Source: Zygnema cylindricum (lineage: Eukaryota > Streptophyta > Zygnematophyceae > Zygnematales > Zygnemataceae). From it: a stretch of 64,000 nucleotides of DNA. Both the position numbers and the translations under genes were made by a program. This document shows, piece after piece, positions 56,201-64,000 of the stretch. Position 1 is the stretch's first letter. Every line of letters begins with the position of its first letter. The stretch is taken from assembly GCA_037447655.1 (NCBI GenBank), contig JBBHKE010002427.1:1-64000 (forward strand), written 5' to 3'. The notes beneath the pieces were generated by a model. That model saw only the letters and a list, made by a program, of their open reading frames with translations. It did no database searches and was not told where the DNA came from.

Positions 56201-59200
56201 GTGGTTTGTACATATCCTTCTTCGTGTAGATATTTCTTCTCGTAGAATCTCCTTTTCGTTTGATTCCTTTTGCCGTACCTAGTCTTACCTTCACTTGTTA
56301 CGCTTAGGAATAGATCTACCGTAAAGCGACCTTTCGGTTGTTTTGTTCTCTAGGATCACAATAAAAAACTCTTGTGTCTTTTTGCAAATTATCAATTAAA
56401 AGACACTCATACGAAAAACCTCTCCTTTGTTTTCCTTGTTTGTCATTACTCACCTTGTCTTTGGCTATCTTTGGCCTTTTCCTTTACTTTGGCCTCTTTT
56501 ATTTATTTTGTCATATTGGTTTTTCAGCCTTTCATGGCCTCTCATTCAATACAAGTTTCTCAAACTGGATGCTTTCTGACCCACGTTATCTCTACCATTT
56601 AAAGTTTCCTCGGGTTTGAAAGCTAATTCATTTGAAAGTTAACTCACTCCAGGGAAGTCGGCCAAGACAAAATTTCCTCCTTGGGTTCCATTGCCTCTCT
56701 AGCAAAATGTGCATTCGATGTCGTCACTGTCAATTCTCCTCCCCCTCCACCTCCTCCTCGCCTCTTATCCTTCATGGTCTCTTTCAGTACTGGAGGAGCC
56801 AAACTGAATGCTCCTCCTGAAGAAGAGTGTGACAATCCTCCTCCAAGCTCAATATTTTTTTTTTCAGTTAGATACATTTCGTTCATGTCTTCATCGTCGT
56901 CAAGAAGTTGCTCGAGTTCATCCCGGACCTGAAAAAAGGCAATAAGGAAAACAAAAAAATGCTTAATACTCCAAATTTCTAGTAAATCTTACACGTGAAT
57001 CTTATGATCGTAAACTGTACAAAAAGGGAGACGAGATGGAAATTCTATTTACAAGTATAACATTAAGAACAGTAAGTGTGCAGAGCAGTGTTAACAAAAA
57101 TTAACGTAAACGTAGACAACCTGAACTTGCCTGGCTTGCAAAACAATGCGTACCATTCAACCTACAATCTCCGTACAAAACATTACAAAATATTGAGTGA
57201 GGTCTAACCAGATAAAGTCACATGCCCAAACAAGGAAAAAAATAAGGTCGATAATAAATGAAATCGTCAAACTATGAGAACAAAGAGTAAATTGAAAAAA
57301 GACAGGAAAACCATCAGCAACAGCTTTTGAGACGAGATTCTTGCAAACAATTTGCTCCTGACACTTTAATTTACCATTGGTGACCCGCATCTGGGAAGGT
57401 CTTTTGTGCTTTACAAGATAAAAATAAACAACCAAATGCGACAAATCACTTTAGAAGAGCAGAAAGATCCTGAATTTTTAAAATACTGAACAAAAAGAAA
57501 AAAAGTAGGAGCAAGAGTAGACCCGTAATATAACCGGAGATGTGAGCTAGAGGGGAGAAGCGAGAGGTAGGAGGAGAGATAGGAGGGAGATAGAGAAGAG
57601 AAGAGAAGGGCACCTTTTGTACTCTTCCCGAAATAGTAACCAATCTACTTTTTATTTTCCGTACTTTCTCCAAATTTAGTGTTGAAATTGTTTGTGTGAG
57701 ATCCTCCAATGCAGGGTAGGCCTCCTGTTCTAAACCGGTTGTCTGGATCCCAGCTTGAAAAAAAACCTTCGGTTTAAGCTTAATACACTTGGGAGGCTTG
57801 AAAATAATTTATTCCACATTTCCTAAAAAAAATAAAAAAAAATGCAATAGGAGGCTTTAATACAGACAGCATGATAATCAATCCATGTCTCCTATCTCCA
57901 GTCACTCATCCGCCTCCTCCCTCCCCCTGTCTCTCTCTAACCCTCAATGACTGAGAAGTGTGTGTGCGTGTGTGTGTGTTTGTGAGGGAGAGAGAGACAG
58001 GGGAGAGGGGCGGCGTGGGAGAGAGAGAGAGGAGAGAGTGTGTGAGAGAAGAGAGGCAAAAAGGAAAAAAATATATGCCCTTCCATGAAACTTCCACCTC
58101 TTCCTTTTTTGTCCCTTCCTTCCTATGAATTCAACCACATCCTGTAATATAACCCAAAACATCATGAATCTTCCATGTAGAGCGAAACCTTTAACATTTC
58201 CAAGGTTGTCAAAAACTTACCTCTTTATCCAAAAGCCCACAAGCTGCTTCTAGACAAACTTCTAATGCTCGAAACTCAAAGGGAAGTGCATTTGGCCCTT
58301 TTCTTTTAAACGTTTTTGTCTCCTCCAACTCAAATTCTGTCTCCACTTTAAGTTGCCCCAGATCTCCCTTAGAAACTGGCTTTGTAGTTTGAAAATCTCC
58401 AACCCGATCTGCGAATTGTGGAGGTTTGTTTTGTTTTCCCTGAGTGAAGGATAAATTCATTTCTGTTTCCGAGAGTCCTCCACCTCCATCTCCTGCCATC
58501 TGATGACATTTCAAAAAGAGCAGAAAAAAAGTTTTTTTCTGGTAAATCATTTGTGCTATTAAAAGTTGATAACACTAAGTTTAAAGGCACATACAATGTC
58601 ATTTCTGGTTTGTAAAGAAAGAGTGTGGCTTACGCAGAATACTCTCTATCCTACAACACAAACAAAAAACAGTGGCATTTGTTCTTGTCATATACAATTC
58701 TATAGTTCGCCCTATTTCCATATACACCAAAAAAAAAAAAAAAAAGTAAAATACTAAAACCACTCCACATTGAATAATTGAAAATAACTTGACTTCACGA
58801 CACCCCAGAACTTATGTTGCGTATTGAACTGCGATTCATTTCACACATAGCAGTTACGATACTCGGAGATCAGAGGGCGCCAATTTCTGGGAGGATGTGT
58901 TGTTGATGTGAAGTTTGGGATATCTAAATATCTCGTTACCACAAAATCTAGATCTTAGAAACTGGAAATAACATTTATAATTTAAAAGAACGATTTCAAT
59001 ACTGTCAATTCCTGGTATTATACCCATTATTAATGGAAATCGATACACCAAATGTAGAGTCCCTCCAAATAAGGGAAACCGCGGTAGCGCTTCAAAACGG
59101 AAAAGTATACCAAAAGTTCCTTTTTTATGGTTAACAAATTGTACCATTGGAGTTAAAACTTTTACATCTATTTTCAAAACCACAGAAAGTACAACACTTC

Positions 59201-59982
59201 ACATTGCCTATCTGTGTAGTGTGTGCATAATTTCCTACATATGTTTTTTGCTGATGCGGAAGGACACAAAAAAAAACAGAGAGATGGTGGATAAGTTGAC
59301 TTATCTCCTGTCCAACACATGAGATGTTTGTTGTTTAAGAAAAACCATAAATATCTTCACAAGCCATAAAAAGGAAAATCAAGAAACCTCAAAAAACCCA
59401 AAAAAACTAAAAAACCTTAAACCGACCTAAAAAATACCTGAAAAGCCCTGAGAAGTACTAGATACCCTTAATGAATTTTTACAGACGTAAAAAAACCCAC
59501 CTGTTCCCCAAGAGCGTTGAAGTGGGAGGGGAGACGCTGTCTGAGGTCCTCCACCAGACTCCTCACTTCTGGCGCCTGCCAGTTCAGCAGCAGCACCTCC
59601 TCCGCCGTAATAATACCCTAAAAAATTTCAAAATAAGGGTTTTTTGCCCGGTTAATTCTGCGTTTTTTATGATTTTCAGAGTTTTTGTAAGGTTTTTCCG
59701 AGACTTTACGTGCTCCCAGATTATTTTTCGAGTTTAGAGTTTCGTTTAGAGTTTTTTTTTTTAAGTTTTTTTTCTGGGTTTCTAATTTTCTAATTTTCTG
59801 GGTTTACCCCTATTCATTATGTATTCCAGGATATTTTCATGTTAAGGATGTTGTTTGAAGTTTCTTCTTTGGGTTTTTTGCTGCATAATACAATACATCT
59901 AAGAAATTAGCAATTTGCCGATATGACAGAACAGGTGAAACGAGAAAGAGAAAGAAAAAAAGAAAATGGAAGATAGAGGCAG

Positions 59983-60051
<69 letters not shown>

Positions 60052-61798
60052 CTTTAGCAATAACGCATATTGCTAAAGGTCCAATTCAGAACAAATACTA
60101 GGCAAATGCCACTCCAGAAAAATCAGCCTTCCACGATTTGTCCTCCACATACAATAAAGTTGAATAAAAAGGAAGAAAATCACATTTTTTAAGGAACAAA
60201 TTTAGAAACAGTAGCTGCCCAATGCTTCTCCATGTTATTCAAGATTTTAGAAAAATAATGTTCATAAGTGACAGCAACTTGAAAAAAGAAACCAGCACAA
60301 AATCCATAGGTGTTCATTTATGGTTCTGTAACACAATCCAAATTCATTTTTAATGTAAAAGAGTCACTAAAATTGACATTTGAATATGGTAACAAATTTA
60401 AGCAAGCTTTTGGGACCCTCTTCTAAAGGCGATAGCTAAATGCATACATTACGGTCACACGGCAAAATGGTCGTAATTTTTTCGGATTTAAACATGACAA
60501 ATCTCCCAACATCAACATCAAAACATGGGACCAACACATGAATGAAAAAAGCCACCATAGTTCTCTACATGTTCATGGACCTCACCTTTATGTGTTCTAA
60601 ATTGACAACAATGGCTTTCTCTCTTCCGAGAACTGTAGAAGGATAAGAAAGAAGCGGGTCTAAAATACGAAGGTCTCGGGCAGGTATGGAAACTTTTCGC
60701 ATTATGGCATATTTGTCAGCTTCTATCACCTGCACCAAAAACCGAAATACACATTTTAACCAAATGAAGACAACATCAACGGCAGAAAAAGTGAAAATTT
60801 GGAGTAGGGAAGTGGAAAACCTAGGAGTTGAAGGATGTTCAGATTTGACAACATCATGCGAATAAATTGCGAAAGAAAAAAATTGAGTTGTGACCAAAGC
60901 CATGCCCAAATGCAAAATCACAAGCGTTACAGACAAAATTGTAGAAAAAACTGATGCCCTAATTGACCCGGGCTTGCATATAGATTCCAACAAAAGGATG
61001 TTGTCATGATGGTAGAAGAATACTCAAGGAAAACAGCGCGATAAAAAACATGCAAAATGATCTGTTAAACCGTGTTGTGTTATTTGAGTGCAAGAAGATC
61101 GGCTAAAATCCCAGCCACTTTAAAGCATCAATGGCTTTGTGTCTTAGTGAATAAAAGGTACAAATCTGGGTCAACATTCGGAGATTCAGCATAGTCCGTA
61201 TAGGCTTGTTGTGGATTAAGAGACATTGTGGACATGAATGCAAATGCCTAAAGCAGATAAGCACCAATTAGGATTTAAATCAAACATTCATTTTCAAAGA
61301 GTGTTTTAAGAGAGCTGGTCTCAATTCTATTGGTCCAAACAAAAAAGACAACCATCCGTTTACCTCTCGAATTCTAAAAATAATAATAATAATAATAATA
61401 ATGAATTCTGTCAAATTGTATAGGTCCAGAGGACAGCTAGACTGACACAGTTTAAGGTTCCTGCACTGCACACACATAATAATCTAGCAGAGTAAATTTT
61501 GCATGATTCATAAAACATATTTAGAATTTACACACATCTAAGGCTTGTAAAAATGTAATTATTTCCTTTTCCGGCAAGGTAAAATTCTCACCTCTGTCTT
61601 CCCTTCTTCGTCGATTCTGAGCCACAGTCGAGCTCCCATTCCCTTCTTCCTCACTCCCAGGGCTCTCTCCGTCGTGCCTGCGGCTGCCACTCTCTCCTTC
61701 TCCTCCTGACCTTCACTCGCAACCATGGCTCCTGATGCCTCGGCTTTCAGCTTGAATGGTCCGCCTGCCATGGCTATGGCTCTCCATCCTTGCTTCAT
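49928..61798 (-). CDS. MRS2: MRS2/MGT-type magnesium transporter, eight exons
   Basis: Joining 61592-61798, 60586-60729, 59501-59617, 58221-58499, 57614-57724, 56648-56928, 50597-50912 and 49928-50218 gives 581 codons and a stop. All introns are GT-AG and phases fit. Family marks: RLWLRID and [21 protein letters not shown] (N-terminal), [87 protein letters not shown]. Transmembrane helix 1 is at about 513-532, the selectivity motif GMN at 533-535, helix 2 at about 550-573, ending in basic KKRG. Pentamer that admits Mg2+ through a membrane (plasma, vacuolar or organellar; not decided here). Longer than usual (380-480) because of low-complexity linkers in exons 4, 6 and 7. Intron 6 carries a copia element. 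Confidence 0.93.
50464..50562. repeat. GAAAGT/GAAAGA microsatellite in MRS2 intron 7
   Basis: About 15 units of GAAAGT and GAAAGA (plus strand), all within the intron. Confidence 0.9.
50597..50912 (-). CDS. MRS2: MRS2 exon 7
   Basis: One base plus 105 codons: Ser/Pro/His-rich linker, then [26 protein letters not shown] as in the family. Acceptor CTGTCACAG, donor GTAAGA. Confidence 0.88.
51178..51605 (+). repeat. Copia D 5' LTR
   Basis: 428 bp, TGTTGGAATTAAG...TCATTCAATA. Shares about 85 percent by eye with the 3' LTR. Gag ATG at 51587 lies inside; a one-base insertion after GCC puts it out of frame here, unlike the 3' copy. Confidence 0.85.
51587..52500 (+). pseudogene. Copia D gag
   Basis: From the LTR start codon region the frame (with two stops) leads to [35 protein letters not shown] (capsid, retrotransposon gag type), then after a frame change [20 protein letters not shown] and [14 protein letters not shown]. 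Zinc knuckle [14 protein letters not shown] is at about 52247-52288, intact. A Ser/Pro-rich tail follows. Confidence 0.8.
51606..51616 (+). other. Copia D primer-binding site
   Basis: GGTTATGGGCC, exact complement to 11 bases of the initiator tRNA-Met anticodon arm, directly after the LTR. Confidence 0.75.
52500..53045 (+). pseudogene. Copia D protease region
   Basis: At 52709-52740 the motif WIIDTGASHHM of relatives reads [14 protein letters not shown]: Trp is a stop and the catalytic Asp is Thr. Before it a 50 bp segment (CCTGCGATAGTATCTGTCC...) is duplicated (52550 and 52618). After it [14 protein letters not shown] and [13 protein letters not shown]-like blocks are decayed. Confidence 0.75.
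53109..54430 (+). pseudogene. Copia D integrase
   Basis: [20 protein letters not shown] and KVFITFN (first Asp region), later [15 protein letters not shown] (Glu kept in DVERLN), [37 protein letters not shown]. Pieces are in several frames; the second Asp block (K.DN.GNY near 53462) is recognisable. Confidence 0.8.
54430..55280 (+). pseudogene. Copia D reverse transcriptase
   Basis: [74 protein letters not shown] in three frames. The active site reads YVNDLIL where YVDDLIL is usual, in both copies of a duplicated 36 bp segment (54955-54990, 54991-55026). A 39 bp unit is repeated about 2.4 times at 55126-55220. Confidence 0.82.
55281..56076 (+). pseudogene. Copia D RNase H
   Basis: [25 protein letters not shown] (YR.LVG.L.Y block), [59 protein letters not shown] and [15 protein letters not shown], spread over three frames. 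The acidic residues of CDADYG, STEAEY and CDSQ are kept. Confidence 0.82.
56086..56551 (+). repeat. Copia D 3' LTR
   Basis: 466 bp, TGTTAGAATTC...TCATTCAATA, after the purine tract. Its end keeps the open gag start ATG GCC TCT CAT TCA ATA. Confidence 0.85.
56648..56928 (-). CDS. MRS2: MRS2 exon 6
   Basis: 93 codons plus two bases: [20 protein letters not shown], then a Gly-rich linker (a run of seven Gly). Donor GTGAGT at 56641-56647 gives GA|G phase with exon 7. Confidence 0.88.
57614..57724 (-). CDS. MRS2: MRS2 exon 5
   Basis: 37 codons, [20 protein letters not shown] and [17 protein letters not shown], coiled-coil arm of the cytosolic or matrix funnel. Donor GTGCCC is unusual after GT. 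Confidence 0.93.
57895..58060. repeat. Purine-rich / GT microsatellites in MRS2 intron 4
   Basis: GTGTGT run at 57959-57990 followed by GAGAGA runs to about 58050. Confidence 0.7.
58221..58499 (-). CDS. MRS2: MRS2 exon 4
   Basis: 93 codons. A variable Gly/Lys/Glu-rich part (about 65 residues) precedes [20 protein letters not shown]. Acceptor TGTCATCAG, donor GTAAGT. Confidence 0.9.
59501..59617 (-). CDS. MRS2: MRS2 exon 3
   Basis: 39 codons, [18 protein letters not shown] to [11 protein letters not shown]. Acceptor TTTTTTAG, donor GTGGGT. Confidence 0.93.
59983..60049. repeat. (AT)n(AG)n compound microsatellite in MRS2 intron 2
   Basis: ATATAT to about 60000 followed by about 24 AG units. 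Confidence 0.95.
60586..60729 (-). CDS. MRS2: MRS2 exon 2
   Basis: 48 codons: [20 protein letters not shown] and [20 protein letters not shown]. This is the most conserved N-terminal block of the family. Acceptor TTTGGTGCAG, donor GTGAGG. Confidence 0.95.
61378..61402. repeat. AAT trinucleotide run in MRS2 intron 1
   Basis: Eight units of AAT/ATA at 61378-61402. Confidence 0.9.
61592..61798 (-). CDS. MRS2: MRS2 exon 1
   Basis: 69 codons from ATG 61798, which follows an in-frame TGA about 50 bases upstream. Ala/Gly-rich lead, then [13 protein letters not shown]. Donor GTGAGA. Phase 0. Confidence 0.82.
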
Positions 61799-62907
61799 GA
61801 TGGCTACACGTGTCCGCTGGACTGAAGCTGCTGAGTCAGCCAGTCAAGGCAATAGCAGAAATTTGCATCCCACGGTAAGGAGGTCGAGGATGATGGCAGC
61901 AATACCACTACATGGTATCAACCATAACTTAACAAACCCTAGAAAGTAATAACCCTAAAACAGGGAAACCTAACTGAAAAACCGCCGCAGTTGCGAATGG
62001 CTGCTATTCCATGATGCGTCGATTCGTACAGTACACTGTGTAGTGTGTACTACAGTACTGTGTTACAAGAGTCAATGCTTATTACCCGCTATAGAATGTT
62101 TGCCGATAATCGATATGTATTTTCCATAGTTGTTCACGGCGATTAGTGCGAACGTACCGTACGTGACGAATTATACGTAACAAACGCATTGAACCTTTTG
62201 ATCAAATCGCAAAAAATCGTTAGTGAATTTCCTTCCGTACTATTCCGTACATAAAAAAACAAAAAACTATTACATATAACGCAGTTTGCAAGTTTTTCGC
62301 GTTAAATGAATGGTAAAATAATAAACTTTTTGATATTTTTTCACAATTTCTGTTGATACCGGAATTTCTTTGCCAAATGGTAGTCCTGTCGTTCACCTTA
62401 GGGTCTGCATCCGTGCATGACGTACTCGGGTTCGAAAGCCACGAAGACAAAATTTTATGCAATTTCGTCTCTGTTCCATGGCGTCTTCTTTCAAAAAATA
62501 TTGAAGAAGACGCCCGTACAAATTTCAAACTGAACGCGCGAAATAATGTGACGTTCAACGTCTCTTTTCGAAAATGTCCGTACATTTTCGATTATATAAC
62601 GTACAACTTCCGTGGTATTTCTGTTCAGTTCACTGAACAGAAAGTACCAATAAGTGCGACGCATATTTCCCGTTATATTCCGTACATATCCGTAAAAAAA
62701 ATGTACAGTTACAGTAATTAGTTTACAGGTTGCCGTTAAATTTCAGTTTCAGTTTACAGTACACGTTTTTTTTCGATTTTTTCAAAAGTCACGAATTATA
62801 CGTTTCAATCGCAAAAAAGGAAAAAATCGCGCGATTTGAACAACTATACTATTTTCTCAAGTATCTCGATACTGTATTGGGTGTAAAATACGATTCTCAC
62901 CGCTCTC
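61799..62907. other. Upstream of MRS2; no further gene recognised
   Basis: The first 200 bases left of the MRS2 ATG would be its 5' UTR and promoter; I see no clear TATA box. 62000-62800 is rich in GTAC words and has a 16-base near-repeat (GTGACGAATTATACGT at 62164, GTCACGAATTATACGT at 62788). Confidence 0.35.
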
Positions 62908-62924
62908 CAGAGGTCGCAAACGGT

Positions 62925-63062
62925 CAACCGAAACCGTGACCGACCGTTAACCGACCGCCCGCGCCGGATCCGGAACGGATTCGGTTGCCAAATTTTGGGG
63001 GTCGGGCGGTTACGGTCGGTTGACTCACCAGGAAAAAAAAAACGGTCGGTTACGGTCGGTCA
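62925..63062. repeat. Subterminal ACCG/CGGT repeats of the hAT element
   Basis: CCGTGACCGACCGTTAACCGACC on one side and GGTCGGGCGGTTACGGTCGG twice on the other form an interrupted inverted repeat; typical subterminal transposase-binding array. Confidence 0.6.
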
Positions 63063-63219
63063 AACAAAAAACCAAAAAAAAAGAAAATTTTGTACTTTTT
63101 TTTTCCAACGTTATTGTTCTTTGTACTTTTGGTATCGTGGAAGTACGTGGCATCATGATTAGCGTCGCAAATCTGACACGGTACTAACACTATTCATTTC
63201 GCGAATCTTACAAAAAGAT

Positions 63220-63520
63220 AAGGGCCGCAAATCGTAATCTATTGTAAAGTGTTAATTATGCACTTTATGCAGTATTTCCAAAAATATGTCAAATTATTAT
63301 ATCAATATAACGCGACAGATCGTAATTATTGGCTTACTCATACATCGTACATTATTGCAAAGTGCTAATTATGCGTTTTATACCGCGTTTCCACAAATAT
63401 ATCATATTATTATGTCAATGTCACGCGACATGTAGTCATTATTAGTTAATAAATCAGCAGAAATCAAATTATTACGTCAATTTCCCAAGACAAATCCTAA
63501 TTATTAGCTTACTCACATGT
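63220..63520. repeat. Diverged ~120 bp tandem units in the hAT leader
   Basis: Blocks CGTAATCTATTGTAAAGTG..TAATTATGC..TTTAT and ATTATTAT.TCAAT.T.ACGCGACA recur about three times. Confidence 0.65.
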
Positions 63521-63606
63521 TTCAAACAATAAATCGATAAATGGGAATGCTATTTAAGTTAAAAAAACTTGACCACAATTCAAACAAAACCTAGTCATAC
63601 ACCAAA

Positions 63607-64000
63607 ATGGACAAAAGCATTCTCGCTTCTCTTAAAACTACAGTCCAAAACGAACTTCAAAAATCAAAAAATGGTGGAACTGCTCAGTATTACCTAGTGA
63701 AAGAAAGCAGGGCCACTTCAAGTTGTTGGAAGAAAATTGAACATGTCTATGTAACTAAAACATCAAACAAATACATGTAAAGGGGGAGGTTTAGTGGCTT
63801 GTAATACATGTTTCGTAGTTTATCAATACAAGTCAACAAACGGTACTTCAACAATTAACACTCACACGTGTTTAGCGTTAGGCGACATGGATAGTTCTAG
63901 AGGAATTCTTCGTAATTTTCTTTCAAAAACGGAGGCGAAAACGAGTGACCGAAAAAAAATTGCGAAAATGGTGGCGTTGATGTGTTGCGAGGACCTTCGA
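63607..64000 (+). CDS. hAT transposase, N-terminal part with BED-type zinc finger
   Basis: ATG 63607 opens MDKSILASLKTTVQNELQKS and YLVKESRATSSCWKKIEHV. After a one-base frame change near 63775 it goes on with VACNTCFVVYQYK, GTSTINTHTCL (Cys2 then His-X-Cys, with the GTS..L..H pattern of BED fingers in hAT transposases), and DRKKIAKMVALMCCEDLR, matching the KK.I...A..MI.EDLRPF block of Hermes/hobo-like proteins. It would bind the element ends and cut and paste the DNA. The catalytic D, D, E lie outside the window. The frame change suggests a broken copy, though an unseen intron is possible. Confidence 0.68.

Larger units (their letters stand above)
51178..56551 (+). mobile_element. Copia D: full-length Ty1/copia element in MRS2 intron 6
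   Basis: 5374 bp with LTRs 51178-51605 and 56086-56551, half-tRNA PBS, gag, protease, integrase, reverse transcriptase, RNase H and a GAGTGGGGG purine tract (56077-56085). Flanks TAAGT (51173-51177) and CAAGT (56552-56556) look like a target duplication with one change. It is on the plus strand, opposite to the host gene. Stops and frame changes in every domain show that it is inactive. It is unlike copia 1 and 2 in sequence. Confidence 0.9.
62908..64000 (+). mobile_element. hAT-type DNA transposon, 5' part, runs off the window
   Basis: A likely 5' end CAGAGGTCGCAAACGG starts at 62908 (hAT elements usually start CAG/CAGAG). Next come clustered CGGTCGGTTACGGTC repeats in both orientations (62925-63062), including AAACGG twice, the word bound by maize Ac transposase, then three diverged 120 bp tandem units and the transposase gene. 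The 3' end and the 8 bp target duplication cannot be checked. Confidence 0.6.

Noticed and set aside
60565-60993. Hydrophobic N-terminal extension of MRS2 exon 2
   Set aside because: It is upstream intron read-through; the acceptor TTTGGTGCAG at 60730 and exon 1 RLWLRID fit the family better.

Overview
The window reads as nuclear DNA of a large, repeat-rich plant-lineage (streptophyte) genome. Two things point that way. The only well-preserved multi-exon gene, an MRS2/MGT magnesium transporter, has the signature blocks of plant MRS2 proteins. Also, several retroelements carry a primer-binding site complementary to the anticodon arm of initiator tRNA-Met in its plant form (GTTATGGGCCCAC). I cannot place it to species; a charophyte alga, bryophyte, fern or gymnosperm would all fit. 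Most of the rest is LTR retrotransposons in several nesting levels.

1-17.9 kb is a nest. The outermost element is a minus-strand Ty1/copia element (copia 2, 5' LTR near 17.4-17.9 kb). It is split by a minus-strand gag-only element (TR-GAG B, 9761-14352, TSD ATACT) and cut at 9368 by a plus-strand copia element (copia 1). Copia 1 is itself split by another gag-only element (TR-GAG A, 2564-7389, TSD GATTT) and by a minus-strand Ty3/gypsy element whose 5' LTR and gag start lie at 1-787. 17.9-32.4 kb holds LTR remnants, palindromic MITE-like elements, a truncated type-B carboxylesterase-like gene (24.3-25.3 kb) and a nearly identical 1.34 kb direct repeat (27046-28390 and 30769-32112).

32.4-42.0 kb is one decayed Ty3/gypsy element (gypsy F). 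It sits in an older inverted LTR of its own family, has a solo LTR inserted in its integrase (38378-39657, TSD AATTT), and has the distal half of its 3' LTR inverted. 42.6-48.9 kb carries three related LTRs (two with clean TSDs) that each hold a tRNA-like segment, plus a copia 3' end fragment. 49.9-61.8 kb is the MRS2 gene on the minus strand: eight exons, 581 codons, with a 5.4 kb copia element in intron 6 in the opposite orientation. 62.9-64.0 kb is the 5' end of a hAT-type DNA transposon with the start of its transposase.

Recurrent theme: in every copia-type element here whose LTR/internal junction is visible, the gag ATG lies inside the LTR, so the half-tRNA primer-binding site is within the gag reading frame. 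The gag-only elements share this layout with the copia elements, which suggests that copia enzymes mobilised them. Most element coding regions are broken. The MRS2 gene appears intact.
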